The notes: generated from the letters alone by a model not told the origin. Shown: positions 34,859 through 44,556, counted from the stretch's first letter. The stretch is 64,000 bases of DNA from Aureibaculum sp. 2308TA14-22 (GCF_040538665.1 NZ_JBEWXT010000001.1:1266501-1330500), one strand, 5' to 3'. Made by a program: numbers and translations.

Positions 34859-37594
34859 TTATGCTTTAGTTAAAAATTCATCTAAATTCATAATAGCATT
34901 GGCAACCAATGTTAAGGCCGCTAAATTGGCTGACGGTTTTTCTTCTAAATGCAAAAATGATTTTATGGAATTTTCATCTTTATTAAATTCAGAAAATGCA
35001 GTTTGATATAGTTGTATTAAGGTTTCTAGTTTTTCTTCAGTAATTTCAGAATAGGTAGCTTTTTTATAACCAAAAGCAATGTTTTCTTCAATAGTATTAT
35101 CGGTTTGTTGCATTTTTTTTGCGAAATAATAAGCAGCTTCTAGATAAACAGGATCATTTAAGGTGACCAAAGCTTGTAAGGGCGTATTGGTTACCGTTCT
35201 TCTGATTGTACAAACCTCTCTACTTCCTGCATCAAAAGTCAAAAAAGAAGGGTAGGGGCTAGTGCGTTTTATATAGGTGTAAACTCCTCTACGGTACTTG
35301 TCTTCTCCGTCACTTTCTCGCCATGTTTGACCACTATATACGGTCTGCCAAACACCATCTGGCTGTGGTGGCATTACACTTGGTCCATACATTTTGTTAC
35401 TCAACAGACCAGATACAAACAATGCTTGATCGCGAATTTGCTCTGCACTTAAACGTTGTCTTGGTCCGCGAGCATAAAATTCATTTTCTGGATCTAATTG
35501 GTATTGCTCACTAGTTGTTTCAGAACTTTGTCTGTAGGTACCAGACATCACAATTTCTTTAATTAAAGATTTTATGCTCCAATTGTGTTCATTCATAAAA
35601 CGTAATGCCAACCAATCCAATAATTTTGGATGCGATGGAGGTTCAGATTGCGAACCAATATCCTCAACCGTAGAGACCAATCCTCTACCAAAAAGTTGAT
35701 GCCAAACCCTATTTACTAAAGTTCTGGCGGTTAACGGATTTTTTTTATCAACAATCCATTTAGATAATCCCAATCTGTTATTTTCCCAAGTATTGTTCCA
35801 AGCATTTAACGAAGCGGGTACGCCAGTTTCGACCGTATCTCCTTTTAAGAGCCAGTTCCCCCTTTCAAAAACCTGCGTAGTTCGTTTCATGTAATCAGGG
35901 TTTTCAATAGTAATTGGCAGGATTTCGGTATTAGTATTGAGCAATTCCAAAAAATCTGCTTCAATAGCTTTATATCCAATCTTGTTTTCGCCTGGAATGT
36001 CCGGAATAAAAGCTAACCATCGTATAAAACTTGTGTTGACTTGTTTGGCAATACCATTATTAGTGGCTTCAAAATACAGACTTACTTTTCCATCTACTTT
36101 TTTAAATGGAATTTTTCTAATACTATTACCATTGGTTTTGTTAATTTTAAATTCAGATAATATTTCTCCATTTTTATTGTCTTTTCGTATCCGCATTGTA
36201 GTTCCGTCAATACCCGACCAATAGTTTAAATACGTAAAACTCGCATTTTGCGTGTAGATGTTTTCCATTTTACAAGAACCGCCGTCCCACAAGGCAAGCC
36301 ATTTGGTATCTGCCAGTTCGCCATTGTTAAAATCTTTTGCTAAATGAGCTTGATAGATGGGTTGATTGTACAATAAGAAATTATTATAAAGCTCAGCAAG
36401 CTCTTCATTTCCATTAGTTTTAACCCAATTGATAATTTTTTCTATCTTTTGTTGTTGTTCGTCATTGTAAAACTTTAATGTGGGTTCTTCCCCAGGCGTA
36501 TCGGCATCCATAGTATTGTCAAAAAATGCCATTAGCTGATAGTATTCTTTGTGCTTAAAGGGATCGTAAGGATGGCTATGGCATTGTACACAGCCCATGG
36601 TAGTACTTTGCCAAACTTCAAAAGTAGTATTTACACGGTCAATAACGGATGCTACCCTAAATTCTTCATCTTCAGTCCCACCCTCGTCATTATTCATTGT
36701 GTTTCTATGAAAAGCTGTTGCTATTAGTTGATCTGTAGATGGTTCTGGCAATAAATCGCCTGCTAATTGTTCAATGGTAAATTGATTATAAGGCATATCA
36801 TTATTAAAGGCTTTTATAACCCAATCTCTATATTTATGCATGGTCCTGCCGTTGTCTTTTTCATAACCTTTAGAGTCGGCAAAACGAGCCATATCCAACC
36901 ACCAACTAGCCCATTTTTCACCAAAAGCAGGTTTGGCAAGTAAACTATCTACAATGGTTTCATAAGAAATAGTGCCTTTTATAAATTGTTCAACATGATT
37001 ATCTGAAGGAGGCAAACCAATAAGGTCTAAAGCCACTCTACGAGCGATGGTATTTTTCTCGGCAAAACCATTAGGTTGTAGATTTTCACTTTTTAGTTTG
37101 TTAAGAATAAAATTGTCAATGCTATTAATAGCAAATGAGTTGTTGTTGGATGAAAGTCCGGCGTTGTGCACTATATTAGGGACTTCTACTTTTTCAGGCA
37201 ATGAATAAGCCCAATGTTCTCCCCAATTAGCTCCTTCATTTATCCATTGGGTAAGCAATTCAATTTCTTTGTCCGTCAGTTTAGGTTTTTTATAAGGCAT
37301 CCTTAATTCAGGATTATCCTCATGTAATCTTTTAATCAGCTCACTACCAGAAGCATTGCCTTTGATAATAGCTGGCCTACCAGATTCCGTATTAGCAAAT
37401 GCTTCTTCTTCAAATAAAAGACTAAAACCTGCATTTTTTTTAACGCCGCCATGACAAGTAATACAGTTTTTGTTTAAAATAGGTTTTATATCTCTACTAA
37501 AATCTACTGTTTTGGTGGATTTTGAACAACTTATAAAAAAGATAACTAAAAAAGTTAATCCAACTTTTAATAATGAAGAAAGTTTCTTTAACAT
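34859..37594 (-). CDS. PSCyt1/DUF1549/DUF1553 cytochrome-like lipoprotein
   Basis: This 911-residue lipoprotein (Cys23 in FISCSK) has a PSCyt1 heme motif C44-I-T-C47-H48 near the N-terminus, a DUF1549 domain (about 155-360) that contains a second C335-V-Q-C338-H339, and a DUF1553 domain (about 610-870, with NPLTARTLVNRVWHQLFGRG and RRTVTNTPLQALVTLNDP). A carbohydrate-binding-like insert lies between them. The architecture is the classic planctomycete one. It probably moves electrons during oxidation of a polysaccharide or sugar by the operon. It is the first gene of four. Confidence 0.92.
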   Translation of the reverse strand: MLKKLSSLLKVGLTFLVIFFISCSKSTKTVDFSRDIKPILNKNCITCHGGVKKNAGFSLLFEEEAFANTESGRPAIIKGNASGSELIKRLHEDNPELRMPYKKPKLTDKEIELLTQWINEGANWGEHWAYSLPEKVEVPNIVHNAGLSSNNNSFAINSIDNFILNKLKSENLQPNGFAEKNTIARRVALDLIGLPPSDNHVEQFIKGTISYETIVDSLLAKPAFGEKWASWWLDMARFADSKGYEKDNGRTMHKYRDWVIKAFNNDMPYNQFTIEQLAGDLLPEPSTDQLIATAFHRNTMNNDEGGTEDEEFRVASVIDRVNTTFEVWQSTTMGCVQCHSHPYDPFKHKEYYQLMAFFDNTMDADTPGEEPTLKFYNDEQQQKIEKIINWVKTNGNEELAELYNNFLLYNQPIYQAHLAKDFNNGELADTKWLALWDGGSCKMENIYTQNASFTYLNYWSGIDGTTMRIRKDNKNGEILSEFKINKTNGNSIRKIPFKKVDGKVSLYFEATNNGIAKQVNTSFIRWLAFIPDIPGENKIGYKAIEADFLELLNTNTEILPITIENPDYMKRTTQVFERGNWLLKGDTVETGVPASLNAWNNTWENNRLGLSKWIVDKKNPLTARTLVNRVWHQLFGRGLVSTVEDIGSQSEPPSHPKLLDWLALRFMNEHNWSIKSLIKEIVMSGTYRQSSETTSEQYQLDPENEFYARGPRQRLSAEQIRDQALFVSGLLSNKMYGPSVMPPQPDGVWQTVYSGQTWRESDGEDKYRRGVYTYIKRTSPYPSFLTFDAGSREVCTIRRTVTNTPLQALVTLNDPVYLEAAYYFAKKMQQTDNTIEENIAFGYKKATYSEITEEKLETLIQLYQTAFSEFNKDENSIKSFLHLEEKPSANLAALTLVANAIMNLDEFLTKA

Positions 37595-37644
37595 AAAAAA
37601 TTGTATTGCATACCTACTGTGAAGCTATAAAACTACAATTTTTT
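37595..37644 (-). terminator. weak AT-rich hairpin after the methyltransferase gene
   Basis: An 11-bp perfect inverted repeat (arms 37595-37605 and 37634-37644) encloses a 28-base loop, just downstream of the stop at 37656 on the minus strand. The stem is almost all A/T and the loop is long, so termination may be inefficient. Confidence 0.3.
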
Positions 37645-37655
37645 TAGAAATGATG

Positions 37656-38432
37656 TTAAATCCTGATGATAAAATGCTCTTTTTCCTGTTCTTCTCTAAA
37701 AAAAACGATTCCCCAATAAAATGTATCTATGCTAACGGTAACTTTAGGGTGATTTTTTATGAATTGCCATGCTTCTTGCATCCCTTTGCTCCAATAAATA
37801 TCATCAAATATAAAAATAGAACCATTACTTATATGGTTTAAGCATTGCTCAAAATAATCAATCGTAGCCTGTTTTTGATGATTGCCATCAAAATAGATTA
37901 AATCAAAAGTTTGATTTTTTAAAACTTCAGATAAAGTTTCATTAAAATTACCAACAATTACATGAATATTGTTTAACTCAAATTTTTCAAAACTATCTTT
38001 AGCAATCTTGGCCGTATTTGGGCATCCCTCTAAAGTAGTAATCGTATTTTTTAGATTACCAAGACGCATTGCGGCAGTTGATATGCCCAAAGAGGTTCCA
38101 ATTTCTAAACTATTTTTTACATTAAAATAGGAAACTATTCTTCCCAATAATTTTGCTCTCTTGTTGGTGATTCCAGCATTTTTGGCAATAGCAGCAACTT
38201 TTCGTTTCTTTGGTTGTAACGATTTTGAACCCGCACCAAAATCTTCTACTGAAATAATACTATTATTTTTAAACAATGAAAGCCTGTAATTTTCTAATTT
38301 TTGATACCAATTATTATTATTTTTATCATAAAAACACTCCGTTACAAGCCTATACACAAAAGGGGAGTGTACACCATGCTGATTTGTTGATTCTTTTAAA
38401 AATTTTAAATAAGATTTAATTTGGAATAGCAT
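37656..38432 (-). CDS. class I SAM-dependent methyltransferase (O-methyltransferase-like)
   Basis: The 258-residue enzyme has the SAM-binding motif SLEIGTSLGISTAAM, a motif II-type acidic residue in TTLEGCPN, a metal-associated DLIYFDGNHQKQ and a late FDDIYWSKGMQEAW. This resembles catechol/caffeoyl-CoA O-methyltransferases. The substrate is unknown. It is divergent from the polysaccharide locus and shares a compact promoter region with it, which may mean coordinated control. Confidence 0.88.
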   Translation of the reverse strand: MLFQIKSYLKFLKESTNQHGVHSPFVYRLVTECFYDKNNNNWYQKLENYRLSLFKNNSIISVEDFGAGSKSLQPKKRKVAAIAKNAGITNKRAKLLGRIVSYFNVKNSLEIGTSLGISTAAMRLGNLKNTITTLEGCPNTAKIAKDSFEKFELNNIHVIVGNFNETLSEVLKNQTFDLIYFDGNHQKQATIDYFEQCLNHISNGSIFIFDDIYWSKGMQEAWQFIKNHPKVTVSIDTFYWGIVFFREEQEKEHFIIRI

Positions 38433-38449
38433 GTTTATATTTTAAAGTG

Positions 38450-38457
38450 CAAAATTA
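38450..38457 (-). promoter_or_regulatory. -7 promoter element for the methyltransferase gene
   Basis: Minus-strand TAATTTTG matches TAnnTTTG, 17 bases before the ATG at 38432. The surrounding 14 bases are identical to those at the gcvT promoter. Confidence 0.55.
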
Positions 38458-38479
38458 AGGATAATAGAGATTTTAAAAT

Positions 38480-38487
38480 TATATTTG
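38480..38487 (+). promoter_or_regulatory. -7 promoter element for the polysaccharide locus
   Basis: TATATTTG matches TAnnTTTG and lies 20 bases before the ATG at 38508. It starts the transcript for the whole + strand locus. No ops or JUMPstart-like sequence was found nearby. Confidence 0.55.
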
Positions 38488-38507
38488 CCGACAAGTTAAA
38501 AATTATA

Positions 38508-39299
38508 ATGTTGCGTAAAGTTTTAATAATAATAAGTTTAGGTTTACTTATAAGTTCTTGTATCCCTAAAAAAGAATTGACCTATTTTCAAGGCAACCCT
38601 TCTTCTAACAAAGAAATCTATAAAATACTAAATGAGCCTTACAAACTTCAGGTTAACGATATTCTGGATATAAAAATTAAAGCACATGATGAAACTTTGG
38701 TATCCTTGTTTAATCAATCGGAAAACCAAAATAATGGAAATAACAATCAAATTAGTTCTGAACAGTTTTATATTAATGGATATACCATTAATCGTCATGG
38801 TAATATTAGAATACCCTATGTTGGAGAATTAAATGTGTTAGGATATACGGAAAAAGAGGTGCGCGAAAAAATTGAAGTAGAATTGGGTAAGTTCTTTCAG
38901 AAGATGGATGATATATTTATTACAGTTAAATTGGCGGGAATTCGATTTACAGTCATAGGTGAAGTTGGTAATCCAGGTACATTGGCATTATTTCAAAATC
39001 AAGTAAACATAGTTGAGGCTATTGCAAATGCGGGCGATATACTTATAACTGGGAATAGAAAAAATGTACGTATTATAAGAAAACATATTGACGGAACTAA
39101 AAAACTGACCATTGATTTAACCAACGTTTCTGCTTTTAATTCGGATGCTTTTTATATCCAATCCAATGATATTATTTATGTAGAACCGCTAAAGCAAAAA
39201 TCATGGGGAACTGGTACCACTGGTGCCCAAACCTTTGCCACTTTAGTTTCAGTATTATCTTTAATCACTACTACCATCTTATTAGTTAGAAATTTGTAA
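38508..39299 (+). CDS. wza: outer-membrane polysaccharide export lipoprotein (Wza-like)
   Basis: This 263-residue protein is the predicted outer-membrane exporter that forms the channel for the finished glycan. It has a lipobox (ISSC, Cys18), an export domain (KLQVNDILDIKIKAHDE... INRHGNIRIPYVGELNVLGYTEKEVREKI), a SLBB-like segment (FTVIGEVGNPGTLAL) and a hydrophobic C-terminus (about 240-260). It is shorter than E. coli Wza and typical of Bacteroidota. The export kinase gene follows immediately. Confidence 0.93.
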   Translation: MLRKVLIIISLGLLISSCIPKKELTYFQGNPSSNKEIYKILNEPYKLQVNDILDIKIKAHDETLVSLFNQSENQNNGNNNQISSEQFYINGYTINRHGNIRIPYVGELNVLGYTEKEVREKIEVELGKFFQKMDDIFITVKLAGIRFTVIGEVGNPGTLALFQNQVNIVEAIANAGDILITGNRKNVRIIRKHIDGTKKLTIDLTNVSAFNSDAFYIQSNDIIYVEPLKQKSWGTGTTGAQTFATLVSVLSLITTTILLVRNL

Positions 39300-39305
39300 T
39301 TGAGA

Positions 39306-41750
39306 ATGAAACAACTTGACAAGTTTGATATTAACGAGTTAAAAAGCTTTGATATTAAGGAGTATATCTTCAAAGTACTTTCGCATTGGAAGCTGTTTTT
39401 AACTATATTGTTTTTAGGATTATTGGTTGCTTTTTATGTTAATATGAGAAAGCAACGTATTTACAGCTTAGATAGTATTATAACTGTCAAAGAAGAACAA
39501 AATCCGTTGTTTACTTCAAGTACCAGCTTAACATTTAATTGGGGCGGCCCAAGTGATAAAGTAGAGAATATTATAACCATTTTGCAATCACGAACCCACA
39601 ATGAAAAAGTGGTTAAAAAACTGGAATACTATATCAATTATTTAAAAGATGGTAGGTTCAGAAAAGAAGATGTTTATGGAAAAGTACCATTTTCAATTTC
39701 AATAGATTCGCTGAGCTATCAAATCTTAAATACCCCGATAAAATTAGAGTTTTTAGAAAATAAAGAAGTAATTGTTTCAGCTGATTTTGAAGATGAAGAT
39801 TTAACATTGATAAATTACCATAACAACACTAAAGAGATTTATAATACGGATAAAACCTCTTTTTCTAAAACCTTTGAAACAAATGATTTAATAAAAACTC
39901 CTTTTTCTGAATTTAAAATAATACCTAAAAGATTAACTTCTGATTTATCCAACTCAACATATTACATTCTATTTTCTGATTTTAATGCCACGGTAAAGAG
40001 TTATCAAAGCTTAAAGGTTGATAGTAAAAAGGAAGGTACTTCGATCATAGAATTGGCATTGACTGGAGCTAATAAAAAGAAAATTGAAGACTATATAAAT
40101 GCCTCGGTAGATGTTTTAAAAGAAGATCAGAAAAGGCAAAAAATTGAATATGCTACCAAAACCAAAAAATATATTGATACCGTTTTTAATGATGCAGCTC
40201 TAAATCTAAAGAAAATTGAAGAAGACCTTGGGAACTTCAAACAAAAAAGTGGTGTTTATGATTTGAGTTCTCAAGGACAAACACTCTTAGAAGGAGTTAC
40301 CGAACTGGATAAGCAACAACAAGAGGTCAACGAAAGATTAGAGTATTATGAGAGCTTAGAAAACTATATTACTACTAACGAAAACATAGGGCAAGACATT
40401 CCCGCACCATTAAATGTAGGTATTGAGGATGGAAATATTGCCAAAAACATTGTGGAGTTGGTAGAATTGTCTAAGCAAAAGAAGAGTTTGGAGCAAACGG
40501 TTACTCCCGATTATCCTCCTTTAAAAAATATTAATGATAATATTGATATTACCAGAAAAGTAGTATTAGAAAATCTCTCCAACTTAAAAAGTCAAACAAT
40601 TATCAATTTAAATAATATTAAAAGAAGGATTGGTACTTATAGTTCTAGATTAAATACATTACCCAAAAAAGAACAGGGCTTAATTAAATTTCAGCGAAAT
40701 TACAATTTAACAGCTGCTAATTACGAATATTTAAAACAAAAACAATACGAAGCTGGTACAGCCATTGCAGCAAATGTTTCAGATGTTAAAGTGTTAGATA
40801 AGGCAAAAGATGTGGGACAAGGACCAATTAGCCCAAATACAATGTTTAATTATTTGATTGGAGCTATTTTAGGTTTAGGTTTACCGTTTATTTATATTTT
40901 AATTAAAGAAGCCCTTAATAATAGAATAATTACTGTTGAAGAGATTGAAAAAGCATATAAAATTCCTGTATTAGGCGTTGTTGGTAGTGGAAAAATAAAA
41001 AGTTATTTAGCGGTTTTTGATAAACCAAAATCCTCTTTAGCTGAGTCTTTTAGAGCATTGCGATCAAACGTTCAGTTCTTGTTTAAAAAAGGAAGTAAAT
41101 CTAAGACTATAGTAGTTACCTCTTCCATAAGCGGAGAAGGTAAGACATTATGTTCTATTAATATGGCTTCTGTTTTTGCAATGAGCGATAAAAAAACCAT
41201 TTTAATCGGATTGGACTTAAGAAAACCTAAACTGCATGACGATTTTAATGTAAGCAACGAAATAGGTGTTGTTAATTATTTGATTGGTCAAAAAGAACTT
41301 GGCCAAGTTATACAAACTACTCGAATACCCAATTTAGATATTATTACTTCAGGACCTATTCCCCCAAACCCATCGGAGCTGTTGATAAGTGATCAAACAG
41401 AGGATATGATGTTGTATTTAAAAGAAAACTATGATTATATAATTATTGATACCCCTCCAGTTGGCTTAGTTGCCGATGCAATAGAGCTATTTAAGTATTC
41501 TGATGCTATCATGTATATTATCAGACAGGATTATACTCAACGGGGCATGCCTAAAATGATAGATGAAAAATACAAGAATGGAGAAGTTAAAAATATTAGT
41601 TATGTACTTAACGATTTTAAAATAAAAGACAGATATGGCTATGGCTATGGCTATGGTTATGGTTATGGTTATGGGGGTTACGGAAAGTATAATAATGGAT
41701 ATCACACAAATGAAAAGCTTCCTTGGCTGAAAAGGTTGTTTAAAAAGTAA
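39306..41750 (+). CDS. wzc: polysaccharide co-polymerase and tyrosine autokinase (Wzc-like)
   Basis: I chose the ATG at 39306 (814 aa); a TTG two codons upstream is also possible. The protein has a Wzz domain with two membrane segments (about 33-47 and 513-533) and a long coiled periplasmic region between them. A cytoplasmic BY-kinase follows, with Walker A SGEGKT (Lys613), Walker A' LIGLDLRKPKLH and Walker B IIIDTPPVGLVADA. The C-terminus ends in a tyrosine cluster with seven consecutive Tyr-Gly pairs (777-790) and further tyrosines. Phosphorylation of such tails controls chain length and export. The Wza-like gene is directly upstream. Confidence 0.94.
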   Translation: MKQLDKFDINELKSFDIKEYIFKVLSHWKLFLTILFLGLLVAFYVNMRKQRIYSLDSIITVKEEQNPLFTSSTSLTFNWGGPSDKVENIITILQSRTHNEKVVKKLEYYINYLKDGRFRKEDVYGKVPFSISIDSLSYQILNTPIKLEFLENKEVIVSADFEDEDLTLINYHNNTKEIYNTDKTSFSKTFETNDLIKTPFSEFKIIPKRLTSDLSNSTYYILFSDFNATVKSYQSLKVDSKKEGTSIIELALTGANKKKIEDYINASVDVLKEDQKRQKIEYATKTKKYIDTVFNDAALNLKKIEEDLGNFKQKSGVYDLSSQGQTLLEGVTELDKQQQEVNERLEYYESLENYITTNENIGQDIPAPLNVGIEDGNIAKNIVELVELSKQKKSLEQTVTPDYPPLKNINDNIDITRKVVLENLSNLKSQTIINLNNIKRRIGTYSSRLNTLPKKEQGLIKFQRNYNLTAANYEYLKQKQYEAGTAIAANVSDVKVLDKAKDVGQGPISPNTMFNYLIGAILGLGLPFIYILIKEALNNRIITVEEIEKAYKIPVLGVVGSGKIKSYLAVFDKPKSSLAESFRALRSNVQFLFKKGSKSKTIVVTSSISGEGKTLCSINMASVFAMSDKKTILIGLDLRKPKLHDDFNVSNEIGVVNYLIGQKELGQVIQTTRIPNLDIITSGPIPPNPSELLISDQTEDMMLYLKENYDYIIIDTPPVGLVADAIELFKYSDAIMYIIRQDYTQRGMPKMIDEKYKNGEVKNISYVLNDFKIKDRYGYGYGYGYGYGYGGYGKYNNGYHTNEKLPWLKRLFKK
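41634..41675 (+). repeat. hexanucleotide repeat tract in the kinase tail
   Basis: Seven tandem TATGGN hexamers encode seven Tyr-Gly pairs at the C-terminus of the export kinase. Each unit is two codons, so gain or loss of units would keep the reading frame. Confidence 0.85.
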
Positions 41751-41912
41751 TTTTTAACAATCATAAACGTTAGGTTTCTAAAATAAATTATAAATTGAAA
41801 TACAGGAGTACTATTTTAAAAGATTACCATGTCAGCTTAAAATAATAATTTTTAACTATTCATGCATATTGTCTTATCCTCCTTGTAATGAAAACTGAGA
41901 ATAAAAAAATAT

Positions 41913-43214
41913 ATGAGAGAAACAAAAATAGCAATTATAGGTTTAGGTTATGTGGGTTTGCCGTTAGCCGTTGAGTTTGCTAAGAAATATCAGGTAGTAG
42001 GTTTTGATATCAACAACAAAAGAATAAAAGAGCTAAGAGAGAATAATGATTTTACATTAGAAACCTCTTCAGAAGAATTGGAAGACGTAAATGTTTCTTC
42101 ATTAGGAGATTTGAAAAGTTCGGATACAGGACTTTGGCTGACGGACAAATTATCGGATATTGAATTAGCCAATTTTTATGTAGTTACTGTTCCCACTCCT
42201 GTAGATAAAAGTAATAGACCAGATTTGACACCATTATATAAAGCAAGTGAAACTGTTGGTAATGTCCTGTCTAAAGGTGATGTAGTAGTTTACGAATCTA
42301 CAGTATTCCCTGGTGCCACTGAAGACGAATGTATTCCTATTTTAGAAAAAGTGTCAGGTTTAACCTATAATGAAGACTTTTATGCAGGTTATTCTCCCGA
42401 AAGAATAAACCCAGGAGATAAATTGCACACGGTAACCAAAATCTTAAAGGTTACTTCAGGTTCAACACCAGAAATTGCCGAATATATTGATGAAGTGTAC
42501 CAATCGGTTATTGTGGCAGGAACTCACTTGGCACCTTCTATAAAGGTAGCTGAGGCTGCTAAGGTTATTGAAAACTCGCAGCGTGATATCAATATTGCAT
42601 TTGTTAATGAATTGTCAAAAATATTCCGGTTGATGGGTATAGACACTTTAGAGGTTTTAGAAGCAGCTGGAACAAAATGGAATTTTTTACCGTTTAGACC
42701 AGGATTAGTAGGTGGGCATTGTATAGGTGTTGATCCTTATTATTTAGCTCAAAAAGCGATGGAATTGGGCTACAATCCTGAAATTATATTGGCTGGTAGA
42801 AGGTTAAATGACAGTATGGGACCCTTTGTAGCTCAAGAGTCCGTTAAAATGATGATAAAAGAAGGAATACCGATTAAAGGCTCAAACGTTTTGGTATTGG
42901 GTATTACGTTTAAAGAAGATTGCCCAGATATTAGAAATTCTAGAGCTATAGACATTGTTAGAGAATTGGAATCTTTTGAAGTTAATATAGATGTTTATGA
43001 CGCTTGGGCAACTGCTGAAGAAGTAAAACACGAATATGGAATCGATTTAATTTGTAATGAAAGTGATATTAAGAAAAAATATGACGGTGTGGTTATTGCT
43101 GTTTCTCATAAAGAATTTAAAACTTTAAATATTAAAGAGTTATGTGCTGATAATCATATTATTTTTGATGTAAAAGCAACATTACCAAAAGAAAAATCAC
43201 ATAGTAGATTGTAA
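41913..43214 (+). CDS. UDP-N-acetylhexosamine or UDP-glucose 6-dehydrogenase (WbpO/TviB-like)
   Basis: This 433-residue NAD-dependent enzyme oxidises C6 of a UDP-sugar twice to give a uronic acid. The N-terminal Rossmann motif is IIGLGYVGLPLAVEFAK. The catalytic Cys270 lies in GLVGGHCIGVDPYYL, and the C-terminal NAD-domain motif is LVLGITFKEDCPDIRNS. The pattern is closest, by eye, to the WbpO/TviB/VipA group acting on UDP-GlcNAc or UDP-GalNAc, though a UDP-glucose role is not excluded. It follows a 162-bp gap in which no feature was recognised, and the epimerase gene lies nine bases downstream. Confidence 0.9.
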   Translation: MRETKIAIIGLGYVGLPLAVEFAKKYQVVGFDINNKRIKELRENNDFTLETSSEELEDVNVSSLGDLKSSDTGLWLTDKLSDIELANFYVVTVPTPVDKSNRPDLTPLYKASETVGNVLSKGDVVVYESTVFPGATEDECIPILEKVSGLTYNEDFYAGYSPERINPGDKLHTVTKILKVTSGSTPEIAEYIDEVYQSVIVAGTHLAPSIKVAEAAKVIENSQRDINIAFVNELSKIFRLMGIDTLEVLEAAGTKWNFLPFRPGLVGGHCIGVDPYYLAQKAMELGYNPEIILAGRRLNDSMGPFVAQESVKMMIKEGIPIKGSNVLVLGITFKEDCPDIRNSRAIDIVRELESFEVNIDVYDAWATAEEVKHEYGIDLICNESDIKKKYDGVVIAVSHKEFKTLNIKELCADNHIIFDVKATLPKEKSHSRL

Positions 43215-43223
43215 ATAAAATTT

Positions 43224-44264
43224 ATGGAAAAGGTACTAGTAACAGGAGCGGCGGGATTCATTGGTTACCACTTATCAAAATTACTAACTAAAAATAATTA
43301 TCAAGTTATTGGTATTGATAATATTAACGATTATTACGATCAAAATTTAAAATACGCTAGGTTAGCCGATTTAGGAATAGAAAAGTCCAAAATTTCAGAC
43401 AACAACCCTGTTGAGGGTGATATTACTTTTATAAAATTAGATTTACAAGACAAACAAAACTTATTACAACTTTTTAAAGAAGAACAGTTTGACTATGTTG
43501 TAAACTTAGCTGCACAAGCGGGTGTACGGTATTCTATAGAAAATCCGCAAACATATATTGATAATAATATCACAGGCTTTTTAAATATTTTAGAAGGATG
43601 TAGAAATTATCCGGTCAAGCATTTAGTATATGCTTCGTCTAGTTCAGTGTATGGATTGAGCGAGGAAATTCCTTTTTCCGTTGATAGTCATACTGATCAC
43701 CCCATAGCCATTTATGCTGCAAGTAAAAAAGCGAATGAAATGATGGCTCATTCTTATTCACATTTATTTGGTATTCCTAGTACCGGATTACGTTTTTTTA
43801 CTGTTTATGGACCTATGGGAAGACCCGATATGGCGTTATATCTATTTACCAAAGCGATTGTAAATGATGAGGAATTTGATGTTTACAACTATGGTGATAT
43901 GAGCAGAGACTTTACTTATGTTGCAGATATTGTAGAGAGTATAAAGAGGTTAATCCCTTTGGCACCACAAAAAAATAACCCTAATTTTGATCCTAAAAAA
44001 CCAATACCATCTTCAAGCACGGCACCGTATCAACTCTTTAATATTGGAAATAATAGCCCTGTTCAGTTGATGGACTTTGTTAGAGGAATTGAAAAATCAT
44101 TGAATAAAAAAGGTAAGATTAATTTAAAACCCATTCAACCTGGTGATGTACCCGCTACATATGCAGATGTGCAGAGCCTGTTTGATTATATTGATTTTAA
44201 ACCGGCTACACCAATACAAGTAGGAATTGATGCTTTTGTGACAAAGTATTTGGAAATGAATTAG
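43224..44264 (+). CDS. NAD-dependent UDP-uronate 4-epimerase-like SDR
   Basis: The 346-residue extended-SDR enzyme has the TGAAGFIGYHL cofactor loop (7-17), the Ser-Ser-Ser-Val-Tyr region (SSSSVYG) and the catalytic Tyr164-x3-Lys168 (YAASK). The motif IDNINDYYDQNLKYARL resembles UDP-glucuronate 4-epimerases. It would convert UDP-GlcA to UDP-GalA, or the corresponding GlcNAcA/GalNAcA pair, which fits the upstream dehydrogenase. An N-acetylhexosamine 4-epimerase role is also possible. Confidence 0.88.
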   Translation: MEKVLVTGAAGFIGYHLSKLLTKNNYQVIGIDNINDYYDQNLKYARLADLGIEKSKISDNNPVEGDITFIKLDLQDKQNLLQLFKEEQFDYVVNLAAQAGVRYSIENPQTYIDNNITGFLNILEGCRNYPVKHLVYASSSSVYGLSEEIPFSVDSHTDHPIAIYAASKKANEMMAHSYSHLFGIPSTGLRFFTVYGPMGRPDMALYLFTKAIVNDEEFDVYNYGDMSRDFTYVADIVESIKRLIPLAPQKNNPNFDPKKPIPSSSTAPYQLFNIGNNSPVQLMDFVRGIEKSLNKKGKINLKPIQPGDVPATYADVQSLFDYIDFKPATPIQVGIDAFVTKYLEMN

Positions 44265-44556
44265 GATTAAATAGTTTAATATTGTTAATATATTGTTAAT
44301 TACGTATTTGTAATTGCCCAATATTCTTTCATAATTTCAACTTTAATCATTTATCTTTATTTTTTGATAACTTTACTAACATTTTCATTTTAAAGTTGGT
44401 ATTGCTTTGATTTTCAGTAAATTATAATTATCTCAGTTCTTAACTATTAATGTGTATTGATAGTAACTGGTCTAATTTTTGTTCTTTTTTTTGGGACTTA
44501 CAGTAGCGGACCGTAAAATAGATGTTATAATTACTGATAGGGATATAAATTAACTA
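44265..44556 (+). other. 292-bp AT-rich intergenic region inside the locus
   Basis: This is the largest gap in the window. It holds a direct repeat of tattgttaat (44280-44289 and 44291-44300), an AT-only hairpin (attaaa/tttaat, 44266-44280) and a small dyad aattac/gtaatt (44298-44315). I see no clear -7 element and no ORF worth calling. It separates the export and uronate genes from the acidic-sugar module and may hold an internal promoter. Confidence 0.4.

Noticed and set aside
41751-41912. Possible JUMPstart/ops or promoter signal before the UDP-sugar dehydrogenase
   Set aside because: No ops-like core; the best -7 match (TAGGTTTC) has a mismatch at the important G.
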